Source: an uncultured Curvibacter sp. (GTDB taxonomy: Bacteria > Pseudomonadota > Gammaproteobacteria > Burkholderiales > Burkholderiaceae). From it: a stretch of 15,392 bases of DNA. Position 1 is the first letter of the stretch. Every line of letters begins with the position of its first letter. The notes below the pieces were generated by a model, which was not told the origin of the DNA, made no database searches, and was given only the letters and a program-made list of their open reading frames with translations. Shown here piece by piece: positions 6,066 to 12,418 of this stretch. The DNA is taken from NCBI GenBank assembly GCA_946481355.1, contig CAMLNH010000019.1:1-15392 (forward strand). Reading direction: 5' to 3'. The translations under genes and the position numbers were made by a program.

Positions 6066-7208
6066 TTCCTCGACGCGGTTGCGGCCGTTCTGCTTGGCCT
6101 GGTAGAGCGCCTGGTCGGCGGCGGCGATGACTTCCTCGCGCGTGGCCTCGTCGTCGGGCACCCGCGTGTACAGGCCGATGCTCACGGTCAACGGCATCTG
6201 CTTGCCCACCAGCGAAACCACCTGGAGTTGCTCCACGGCACGCCGCAGCTGCTCGGCCAGCTTGCGCGCACCGCCGACGCCCGTGTCGGGCAGTAGGGCG
6301 ATGAACTCCTCGCCACCCCAGCGCCCCACGAGGTCCTGGCCACGCAGGCGGGCGAGCAGGCAGGCACCGATCTCACGCAGGGCAAGATCGCCCGACAGAT
6401 GGCCGTGTGTGTCGTTGATGCGCTTGAAATGGTCCACGTCGATCATCAGCACGGCCAGCGGTCGCTGGCCCCGGGCCAGCATGGCCAGCTGCTGGTCGAG
6501 CAGGCGCTGGATGGAACGACGGTTGTGCAGGCCGGTCAGCTCGTCCTGCAACGCCAGATTGCGGTTGAGCGCGTCGGCGCGCTCCTTGCTCATCAGCACC
6601 AGGCCCATGGCCACGATGACGATGATCAGTGTGGCCATGAGCAGGCTCACGGCATGGACCGGGTTGGATGCCGTGACCTGGCGCAGGTCCACCTGACCGA
6701 GGATCTGCGCTGTCAGCCGCAGCAGCAGCGCCAGCACGATGAGTATGAAACCCGCGGCCACGAAGTACTGCCCCCGGCCCGGCCGTTCACGCCGCCCGCT
6801 CAGGATCAGCTGCAGCAGCACCAGGGCCTGGAACACCATCACCGCATTGCTCAGCAGGGGCCGGAAACGTTGCTCGTCAAAAAGCAGGGGCTGCGCCACG
6901 AGGAGCAGCAGCACCGGCGCCCAGATCAGCCAGCGCCTGGGCCGGCGCTGCTGGAATTCGCACAGGCCTTCGGAGAAGAGCGCGAAGGTCGCCACCATCA
7001 GGGTGTTGGCCAGCACGACGGACAGCCAGTCGCTGATCTGCCCGCGCAGACCCAGCAGCAGAAAGGTCAGGGTCTGCGCGACCATGGCCCAGGCCCACCA
7101 GACCATGCCGTCACGACTGGCCCGCCGGGCCACCACGCCCATGCTGATGCCCAGTGCCGCCGTCACCAGCACATTGACGAGCAAGAGGGTCGGGGTGTGC
7201 AGCGCCAT
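6060..7208 (-). CDS. Membrane-bound diguanylate cyclase (GGDEF), copy 1
   Basis: The 382-residue protein has an N-terminal membrane module with about six hydrophobic helices (residues 8-205) and a C-terminal GGDEF domain (about 215-380). The domain starts at LALQDELTGLHNRR and includes MIDVDHFKRINDTHGH, with metal-binding D257. The active site is GGEEF (298-302), a functional variant, and the inhibitory I-site RGQD (289-292) lies five residues before it, so an active, product-inhibited cyclase making c-di-GMP from GTP is expected. There is no known sensor domain; the membrane module may sense directly. It is a tandem paralogue of the gene at 7260-8405: both begin with HTPTLLL-(V/I)-NVLVTA and share LRGQ, LANTL, FQQR and PGRGQYFV. 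No Shine-Dalgarno sequence precedes the ATG, and a -10-like AATAAT ends 6 nt upstream. Confidence 0.93.
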   Translation of the reverse strand: MALHTPTLLLVNVLVTAALGISMGVVARRASRDGMVWWAWAMVAQTLTFLLLGLRGQISDWLSVVLANTLMVATFALFSEGLCEFQQRRPRRWLIWAPVLLLLVAQPLLFDEQRFRPLLSNAVMVFQALVLLQLILSGRRERPGRGQYFVAAGFILIVLALLLRLTAQILGQVDLRQVTASNPVHAVSLLMATLIIVIVAMGLVLMSKERADALNRNLALQDELTGLHNRRSIQRLLDQQLAMLARGQRPLAVLMIDVDHFKRINDTHGHLSGDLALREIGACLLARLRGQDLVGRWGGEEFIALLPDTGVGGARKLAEQLRRAVEQLQVVSLVGKQMPLTVSIGLYTRVPDDEATREEVIAAADQALYQAKQNGRNRVEEA

Positions 7209-7214
7209 GGCCGC

Positions 7215-7243
7215 ATTATTCGGCCCGGCCCGCCCGAGGGCAA
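7215..7243 (-). promoter_or_regulatory. Candidate promoter of GGDEF copy 1, leaderless geometry
   Basis: On the minus strand TTGCCC (7243-7238) and AATAAT (7220-7215) are separated by exactly 17 nt. Only 6 nt separate the -10 box from the ATG at 7208, so transcription would begin at or next to the start codon. The -35 overlaps a small inverted repeat (GGGCA-N4-TGCCC, 7238-7251) that could mark the end of the upstream cyclase message. Confidence 0.45.
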
Positions 7244-7259
7244 GCCTGCCCGCCGGGGC

Positions 7260-8405
7260 TCAGACCCGCTCGACGCGGTTGCGCCCCAGGCGCTTGGCCT
7301 GGTACATGGCCTGGTCGGCCGCGGCCAGCAGCTCGTCGCGTTGACGGCTCGTGGGCTGCGCCTGCGCGTGCAGCCCGATGCTCACCGTCAGCTGCAAGGG
7401 TTGGCCCTGCGGGTCCAGGCAGCGGTGCTGCATCACCGCCAGGCGCAAGTCCTCGGCCAGCACGGTGGCCCCGGCCGCATCGGTGTCGGGCAGGAGCACG
7501 ATGAACTCCTCGCCGCCCCAGCGCCCCGCGATGTCCTGCGCGCGCAGTCGGCTGCGGATGCAGGTGGCCAGCTCGCGCAGCACCTGGTCACCGACCAGGT
7601 GGCCATGGGTGTCGTTGACGCGCTTGAAATGGTCCACGTCGACGATCAGCAGCGCCATGGGCCAGCCGTGCCGCTCGGCCAGCGCCAGCTGCTGGCCCAG
7701 CACCTCGAAGATGAAGCGGCGGTTGTGCAGGCCGGTGAGGTCGTCCTGCAGGGCGAGGCGACGGTTGCGCGCATCGGCCTGCTCCTTGGTCATGAGCACC
7801 AGGCCCAGGCTGATGAGCATGAGGCACAGCGTGGCCAGCACAAAGGTGATGGCCTGCACAAGATTGGAGTCCGTGATGGAGCCCAAGCGCAGCCCCCCCG
7901 TGAACGTCAGCGCCACACGCCCGAGCATCATCACGATCAGCACGCCATAGGCCGCCATGACGAAGTACTGCCCGCGGCCCGGCGTCTCCTGCCGCCGTTG
8001 CAGCAGCACGTGAACGGTGTAGACCGCCTGCGAGGAGAACAGCACGCCCACCACCACCACACGCGCCTGGATCTGGTCGAGCAGCGCAGTCAGCAGCAGA
8101 GGCAGCAGCAGCACCGGCCCCCAGATCAGCGCGCGGTTGGGCACACGCTGCTGGAACTGGAACAGCCCCTCGAGGATCAGCGCGAAGTAGGCCGCGAGCA
8201 GGGTGTTGGCCAGCAGCACCGAGGCCCAGTCCGGCGCCTGGCCGCGCAGGCCGTAGAGCGTGTAGGCCAGGGTGTGAATGGCCAGCGCCGCGGCCCACCA
8301 GAACAGGCCGTCGCGCCGCTCGCGCGAGGACACCACACCCAGGCTCAACGCGAGCGTGGCCGTGACCAGCACGTTGATGAGCAGCAGGGTCGGGGTGTGG
8401 ACCAT
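7260..8405 (-). CDS. Membrane-bound diguanylate cyclase (GGDEF), copy 2
   Basis: The 381-residue protein is co-linear with its neighbour: about six membrane helices (residues 7-207) and a GGDEF domain (about 214-380). The catalytic motif is GGEEF (297-301), the I-site is RAQD (288-291), and the metal-binding segment is VDVDHFKRVNDTHGH, so it should be a competent, product-inhibited diguanylate cyclase at the inner membrane. The membrane halves of the two paralogues are clearly more diverged than the catalytic halves, which suggests different inputs feeding the same output. The spacing to the other copy is 51 bp and to acetoacetyl-CoA synthetase upstream 36 bp. It could be read through from that gene, but it has its own candidate promoter and no Shine-Dalgarno sequence. 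Confidence 0.93.
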   Translation of the reverse strand: MVHTPTLLLINVLVTATLALSLGVVSSRERRDGLFWWAAALAIHTLAYTLYGLRGQAPDWASVLLANTLLAAYFALILEGLFQFQQRVPNRALIWGPVLLLPLLLTALLDQIQARVVVVGVLFSSQAVYTVHVLLQRRQETPGRGQYFVMAAYGVLIVMMLGRVALTFTGGLRLGSITDSNLVQAITFVLATLCLMLISLGLVLMTKEQADARNRRLALQDDLTGLHNRRFIFEVLGQQLALAERHGWPMALLIVDVDHFKRVNDTHGHLVGDQVLRELATCIRSRLRAQDIAGRWGGEEFIVLLPDTDAAGATVLAEDLRLAVMQHRCLDPQGQPLQLTVSIGLHAQAQPTSRQRDELLAAADQAMYQAKRLGRNRVERV

Positions 8406-8414
8406 GGTGCGCGG

Positions 8415-8445
8415 ATTATCCGGCGGTCCCGCCCCCTTGTGTCAG
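8415..8445 (-). promoter_or_regulatory. Candidate promoter of GGDEF copy 2, near-leaderless geometry
   Basis: On the minus strand GATAAT (8420-8415) is a 5/6 match to the -10 consensus, and CTGACA (8445-8440) is a 5/6 match to the -35. The spacer is 19 nt (18 if TGACAC is used), slightly long. The -35 overlaps the TGA stop of acetoacetyl-CoA synthetase. Only 9 nt lie between the -10 box and the ATG at 8405, so little or no leader is expected. The AATAAT/GATAAT box close to the ATG is shared with the paralogue. Confidence 0.42.
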
Positions 8446-10577
8446 CTTTGCGCGCCCCGCGCGGCGTAGTGCCGTGCAAATTCCACGTACCAACCCAGAC
8501 AGACCGGGTTGGCCATAGCGTCGCGGTTGACCACTTTCTCCAGCGGCTGGCCCAGCAGCAGCTTCTTGATCGGCAGCTCCTGCTTCTTGCCGCTGAGCGT
8601 GCGCGGGATCTCGGCCACGGCCAGGATTTCGTTGGGCACGAAGCGCGGCGACAACGCGGTCTTGATCGCGTCGTTGATCCGCGCCTTCATCGCCGTATCC
8701 AGTGCGTGGCCCGGGCGCAGCACGACGAACAGCGGCATATAGCTATCGCGCCCCAGGTACTCGAGGTCCACGACCATCGAGTCGAGCACCTCGGGCAGGG
8801 CCTCCACCGCGCTGTAGAGCTCGCTGGTGCCCATGCGCAGGCCGTGACGGTTGATGGTGGCGTCGCTGCGGCCGTAGATGATGCAGCCGCCCTGGGCCGT
8901 GATGCGCAACCAGTCGCCATGGCGCCAGGCCGGCCCGGCCTCGGGGCCGGCATCGCCACCGCCGGGCCGTCGCCCGTGACCGGCCGGGTACATGTCGAAG
9001 TAGCTCGCGAGGTAGCGTTTGTGACCCGCATCATTCCAGAGGTAGAGCGGCATGCTGGGGATGGGCTGGGTACAGACCAGCTCGCCCACGGCATCGGTCA
9101 CGGGCTGGCCCTGCTCGTCCCAGGCCTCGACCGCGCAACCCAGCACGCGGCATTGCATCTCGCCCGGCACCTGCGGGAGCTCGCGGCAGCCGGCGATGAA
9201 GGCGCCCGCGAAATCCGTGCCGCCGGAGATGTTGGACCACCAGATGTCGCCGGGCCGCTTCAGCGTGCCGCCTGCGCGCGGATTGACGCGCCGTATCTGC
9301 GCGTTGGTCCAGCGCTGCACCTCCTCGGACAGCGGCGAGCCCGTGGAGCCCAGGGCACGCACCCGCGTGAGATCGCCGCACTGGCACAGATCGACGCCAG
9401 CCTTCATGCCGTTGGCGAAGAAGGCGGCGCCGGCACCGAAGTAGGTGCTGCGCGTCTCGGCGACGAAACGCCAGAGCGTGGTCCAGTCCGGCGCCAGCTT
9501 GTTCCCCGCGGCATCCACCGTGGCGCCGCCCGGGCTGCCGTCGTAGATGCAGACCGTGGTACCCGTGAGCAGGCCACCGAGCTGGCAGTTCCACATCACC
9601 CAGCCCGTGGAGCTGTACCAGTGGAAGCGTTCGCCCCAGCTGTTGGGCGCGTAGCTGCAGCCGATGTCGGTGTTCAGCGTGAAGGCCAGGGCCACGAGCA
9701 GGATGCCGCCATGCCCGTGCACGATGGGCTTGGGCAGGCCCGTGGTACCGCTCGAATAGACCACCCACAGCGGATGGTCGAAGGGCACGCTCAAGGGCTT
9801 GAACGCCGTCGTGCGCGCATCGTCGCGCGCCACTGCCTGAGCCCAGGCGGTCACGCTCACCCCGGCGCGCACGGATGCGGCCGGCAGATGCAACAAGGAC
9901 AGCGCCACCAGGTGCTGCACCGTGGGCAGGGCCGCGCAGAGCTCGGCCACGACCTCGCGCCGGTCGGTGTCGCGCCCGCCGTAGCGCACACCGTCGCAGG
10001 CGATCAGGGCCTTGGGCTCGATCTGGCGAAAGCGGTCCAGCACGGCGGCCGTGCCCATGTCGGGTGCGCAGATGCTCCAGATCGCGCCGATACTGGCCAC
10101 CGCAAGAAAGGCCACCATGGCCTCGGGCACATTGGGCAGGTAGGCCACGACGCGGTCGCCCTTGCCCACGCCCTGGGCCTGCAGGTACAGAGCCAGCGCG
10201 GCCACCTGACGCTGCAGCTCGGACCAGGCGAGCTCACGCGCGGGCTCGCCCGCGGCCAGGCTGTGTTCGTCATGGCTCACGATGGCGGGGAAACCGGCCT
10301 CGTGTGCGGGCTGGACGTGTCGCAGCACCTGCTGCGCATAGTTCACCCTGGCGCCCGGGAACCAGCGTGCACCTGGCATGCGGTTGTCGGCCAGCGCCGC
10401 CGTATGGGGCGTGGGCGAATGAACACCATAACAGTCCCAGATGCTCTGCCAGTAGGCGTCGAGATCCGTCACGGACCAGCGCCAGAGTTCCTCATAGTTC
10501 CTGAAGTCCAGGCCGCGCTGCGTGCGCAGCCAGTCCCGGTAGAGACTGACCTGGGGGATGTAGGGGGCTGTTTGCAT
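8442..10577 (-). CDS. aacS: Acetoacetate--CoA ligase (acetoacetyl-CoA synthetase)
   Basis: The 711-residue protein is an ANL-superfamily adenylating enzyme of the acetoacetyl-CoA synthetase type. The N-terminus (LWRWSVTDLDAYWQSIWDCYG, then MPGARWFPGARVNYAQQ) is typical of acetoacetyl/acetyl-CoA synthetases. The ATP-binding loop is YSSGTTGLPK (274-283), followed by FHWYSSTGWVMWN, IWWSNISGGTDF, the hinge motif YGRSDATINRHGLRMG (567-582) and PRTLSGKKQELPIKKLLLG with catalytic K664. Acetoacetate, ATP and CoA give acetoacetyl-CoA, linking ketone-body or polyhydroxybutyrate breakdown to C4-CoA metabolism. The family is usually about 650-670 residues. Part of the excess is a Gly/Pro-rich insertion (about 531-549) between YFDMYP and WRHGDW. 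The start is supported by GGAG just upstream. It is divergent from tetR. Confidence 0.93.
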   Translation of the reverse strand: MQTAPYIPQVSLYRDWLRTQRGLDFRNYEELWRWSVTDLDAYWQSIWDCYGVHSPTPHTAALADNRMPGARWFPGARVNYAQQVLRHVQPAHEAGFPAIVSHDEHSLAAGEPARELAWSELQRQVAALALYLQAQGVGKGDRVVAYLPNVPEAMVAFLAVASIGAIWSICAPDMGTAAVLDRFRQIEPKALIACDGVRYGGRDTDRREVVAELCAALPTVQHLVALSLLHLPAASVRAGVSVTAWAQAVARDDARTTAFKPLSVPFDHPLWVVYSSGTTGLPKPIVHGHGGILLVALAFTLNTDIGCSYAPNSWGERFHWYSSTGWVMWNCQLGGLLTGTTVCIYDGSPGGATVDAAGNKLAPDWTTLWRFVAETRSTYFGAGAAFFANGMKAGVDLCQCGDLTRVRALGSTGSPLSEEVQRWTNAQIRRVNPRAGGTLKRPGDIWWSNISGGTDFAGAFIAGCRELPQVPGEMQCRVLGCAVEAWDEQGQPVTDAVGELVCTQPIPSMPLYLWNDAGHKRYLASYFDMYPAGHGRRPGGGDAGPEAGPAWRHGDWLRITAQGGCIIYGRSDATINRHGLRMGTSELYSAVEALPEVLDSMVVDLEYLGRDSYMPLFVVLRPGHALDTAMKARINDAIKTALSPRFVPNEILAVAEIPRTLSGKKQELPIKKLLLGQPLEKVVNRDAMANPVCLGWYVEFARHYAARGAQS

Positions 10578-10607
10578 GTCTCCTGCCTCACGCCTTGTTC
10601 TGCGTTC

Positions 10608-10613
10608 ACTCTA
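10608..10613 (-). promoter_or_regulatory. Candidate -10 box of aacS
   Basis: On the minus strand TAGAGT lies 30 bp upstream of the aacS ATG, giving a plausible 20-25 nt leader that contains the GGAG ribosome binding site. No convincing -35 is seen at the right distance (GCGAGT at 17 nt is poor), so the call is weak. The TetR operator lies about 58 bp further upstream, so TetR control of aacS is possible but not indicated. Confidence 0.3.
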
Positions 10614-10663
10614 GCACCCCCTCTGGTCCGACTCGCCTGCCGGATGCCGGGTTCCGGTCGCAC

Positions 10664-10691
10664 TTGACATTTCGCACAATCGTGCTAAATT
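10664..10691 (+). promoter_or_regulatory. tetR promoter
   Basis: A perfect TTGACA (10664-10669) is followed after 16 nt by TAAATT (10686-10691). The ATG at 10699 starts 7 nt after the -10 box and has no Shine-Dalgarno sequence, so the message is probably leaderless. The operator-like palindrome at 10671-10688 fills the spacer and overlaps the -10 box, the expected arrangement for steric autorepression. Confidence 0.7.
10671..10688. promoter_or_regulatory. TetR operator copy 1 (imperfect)
   Basis: TTCGCACAATCGTGCTAA matches the perfect palindrome at 11357-11374 at 16 of 18 positions and is itself nearly palindromic. The flanking base on the left is also the same (T). It sits between the -35 and -10 of tetR. 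Confidence 0.7.
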
Positions 10692-10698
10692 TACCGCC

Positions 10699-11307
10699 AT
10701 GACGCCCGACACCAAGACCGTCAAAAGCGAGATGACCCGCACCGCCATCATCGGCGCGGCGCTGGATCTCGCCTGCGAGCAGGGTCTGGAGGCGATCTCG
10801 CTGCAGGTCGTGGCCGACCGCATTGGCCTGTCCAAGAGCGGCGTGTTCTCGCGCGTCGGCTCACGCGAAGCCTTGCAGAAAGTCGTGATCGAGGAGTACG
10901 GCCGGCAGTTCCTGGCCGAGGTCTTTGTGCCCGCCATGCAGGCGCCCAAGGGCCTGCCGCGGCTCAAGGCCATCGTGGAGCGCTGGCTGGTGCGCATGCG
11001 CGAAGTTGAGGTGCAGAAAGGCTGTCTCTATACGGCCGGCGCTTTCGAGCTCGATGACCGCGACGGCGAACTACGCGACTTCCTGCTGCAGCAGGTCTCT
11101 GCCTGGCGCAGCACCCTGCGCCGCACCGTGCTGCAGGCGGTCGACGCCGGCCATCTGCGGGCCGACACCGACCCCGAGCAGCTGGTCGGCGAACTTTCCA
11201 ACATGGCCATCGGGTTGTTGCACGACGCCCGGTTCCTGCGCGACCCGCGCGCGGCCGAACGGGCCCAGGCCACCTGGCAGCGCCTGCTCCGAAGCTACCA
11301 AACCTGA
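10699..11307 (+). CDS. TetR/AcrR-family transcriptional regulator
   Basis: The 202-residue protein has the TetR helix-turn-helix at about residues 15-60 (TAIIGAALDLACEQGLEAISLQVVADRIGLSKSGVFSRVGSREALQKVVIEEY), including the typical A-x-x-GLSKSG-(V/I)-F recognition region. The C-terminal ligand and dimerisation part resembles YfiR-type regulators, with the block VQKGCLYTAGAFELDDRDGELRDFLLQQVSAWRSTLRRTVLQAVDAGHLRADTDPEQL. It is divergent from aacS and lies 80 bp before a small membrane ORF and an alpha/beta hydrolase on the same strand. Matching palindromes in its own promoter and just before the small ORF indicate that it represses itself and those two genes. The inducer is unknown; a fatty-acyl or ester compound handled by the hydrolase is only a guess. 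Confidence 0.92.
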   Translation: MTPDTKTVKSEMTRTAIIGAALDLACEQGLEAISLQVVADRIGLSKSGVFSRVGSREALQKVVIEEYGRQFLAEVFVPAMQAPKGLPRLKAIVERWLVRMREVEVQKGCLYTAGAFELDDRDGELRDFLLQQVSAWRSTLRRTVLQAVDAGHLRADTDPEQLVGELSNMAIGLLHDARFLRDPRAAERAQATWQRLLRSYQT

Positions 11308-11311
11308 GCGG

Positions 11312-11346
11312 ACAAAAGGCGACGTTGATCCGATGTCGCCTGTTGT
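11312..11346 (+). terminator. Hairpin after tetR, possible terminator or attenuator
   Basis: ACAA-A-AGGCGAC (11312-11323) pairs with GTCGCCT-G-TTGT (11335-11346): 7 perfect inner base pairs, one A-G mismatch and 4 outer pairs around an 11-nt loop, followed by TT. It starts 4 bp after the tetR stop and ends 10 bp before operator copy 2. The lower stem is A/T-containing but the trailing T run is short, so termination may be partial. Confidence 0.5.
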
Positions 11347-11356
11347 TTGCTCAAAT

Positions 11357-11374
11357 TTCGCACGATCGTGCGAA
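11357..11374. promoter_or_regulatory. TetR operator copy 2 (perfect 18-bp palindrome)
   Basis: TTCGCACGATCGTGCGAA is exactly its own reverse complement over 18 bp. It lies 13 bp before the start codon of the 37-residue ORF, immediately upstream of its AAAGGAA ribosome binding site, and is a near copy of the site in the tetR promoter. No clean -35/-10 pair was identified for this block; CAAATT (11352-11357) adjoining the operator is a possible -10. Confidence 0.75.
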
Positions 11375-11387
11375 GAAAGGAACCATC

Positions 11388-11501
11388 ATGTGGATGATCT
11401 TGACCGGCCTGGCCGTCTACCTGCTGCTGCGCGGTGTGCTCGCCGCCTTTGCCTCGCTGCGCAACATCCCGCGCAGCAACCGCGACTGGATCTTTTTCTG
11501 A
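11388..11501 (+). CDS. Small single-span membrane protein, 37 residues
   Basis: This short ORF starts with ATG after a good ribosome binding site (AAAGGAA, 6 nt spacing) and encodes 37 residues. Residues 2-24 (WMILTGLAVYLLLRGVLAAF...) form one hydrophobic helix interrupted by one Arg (R15). The tail is polar and then aromatic, LRNIPRSNRDWIFF. It lies between a TetR operator and the alpha/beta hydrolase, with 11 bp to the hydrolase ATG, so it is probably the first gene of a TetR-controlled two-gene unit. Its codon use is like that of neighbouring genes (mostly G/C at third positions). The family is not recognised and no function is proposed; it could be a membrane partner of the hydrolase or simply a leader peptide. 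Confidence 0.68.
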   Translation: MWMILTGLAVYLLLRGVLAAFASLRNIPRSNRDWIFF

Positions 11502-11512
11502 AAGGGCCCGCC

Positions 11513-12418
11513 ATGTCTACCAGTCCGCCCCAGGCCGCCGCCAGTTACTACGGCCAGGGCCTTTTCATCCGTCTCGCACGCCTGGGCCTGGCCCTGACCC
11601 AGCCGGTCTGGCCCGGTCTGGCCGTGCGCGCTGCGCTGCGCCTTTTCGGCACCCCGCTGCCCCCGCGCTGGCTGCGCCGTGCCCGGCCCTGGCCGGCCCA
11701 CTGGTCCCATGAACGCTGGCCTTTCGAGCGCGCGGGCCTCACGCTCTACCGCGACACCCGCGCCGCAGCCGACGCCCCGGCCGTGCTGCTGGTGCATGGC
11801 TGGGGCGGGCACGCGGGGCAGATGCTGCCACTGGCCGAGGCCCTGGGGCAGGCAGGCCTGCAGGTGCTGCTGCTGGAGATGCCGGCGCACGGGCGCAGCG
11901 CAGGCCGCACCAGCAACCTGCCGCAGTTCGCCCGCGCACTGGAGTACGGCGCCGCGCGCCTGCACGCGCAGGGCCTGAACCTGCAGGCCGTGGTGGCCCA
12001 TTCGCTGGGCGCCAATGCCGCCGCCTACGCAGCCAGCCGCGGGCTGGCGCTGCAGTGTCTCGTGCTGCTGGCGCCGCCGGCCTCGCCCTATGAATACACC
12101 CGGCTGTTCGCGCGCCTGTTCGGCCTGAACGAGCGCACGCGCGGCGCCATGCAGCAGCGCATCGAGGCGCGCGAGGCCATCCTCATGCCACAGTTCGAAC
12201 CGCCGGCCGTAGGGCCGCGCATCGGCGTGCCCACGCTGGTGCTGCACGACCGGGGCGACCGCATCAACGCCCACGCCGATGGCCAGGCCTATGCGCGCGC
12301 CATCGCCGGCGCGCAACTCGTCAGCACCGAAGGCCTGGGGCACATGAAGCTGCTGCAGGACACGGCCGTGCTGGCCGAGGTCACGCGCTTCGTGGCCCGA
12401 CCGCTCGGGCAGCGCTGA
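11513..12418 (+). CDS. Alpha/beta hydrolase
   Basis: The 301-residue protein has an alpha/beta hydrolase fold from about residue 88. VLLVHGWGGHAG (91-102) supplies the oxyanion-hole region, MPAHGRS (123-129) is the next conserved turn, and AHSLGA (162-167) is the nucleophile elbow with S164, in which the usual first Gly is Ala. LHDRGDR (244-250) supplies the acid, probably D249, and GLGHMK (274-279) the base H277, so the catalytic triad looks complete. The first 80 residues contain an amphipathic or hydrophobic segment (LFIRLARLGLALTQPVWPGLAVRAALRLF) that may associate with the membrane. The substrate is unknown; esterase, lipase or thioesterase activity is possible. AAGG lies 8 nt before the ATG. 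Its 3' end overlaps the convergent EAL gene by 38 bp. Confidence 0.88.
   Translation: MSTSPPQAAASYYGQGLFIRLARLGLALTQPVWPGLAVRAALRLFGTPLPPRWLRRARPWPAHWSHERWPFERAGLTLYRDTRAAADAPAVLLVHGWGGHAGQMLPLAEALGQAGLQVLLLEMPAHGRSAGRTSNLPQFARALEYGAARLHAQGLNLQAVVAHSLGANAAAYAASRGLALQCLVLLAPPASPYEYTRLFARLFGLNERTRGAMQQRIEAREAILMPQFEPPAVGPRIGVPTLVLHDRGDRINAHADGQAYARAIAGAQLVSTEGLGHMKLLQDTAVLAEVTRFVARPLGQR

Noticed and set aside
6399..10667. A 1422-codon open frame on the plus strand, antisense to both cyclases and aacS.
   Set aside because: The translation is rich in His, Gln, Gly and Arg with no domain, and it mirrors genes with clear families on the other strand. Long antisense frames are expected where third positions are nearly always G or C.
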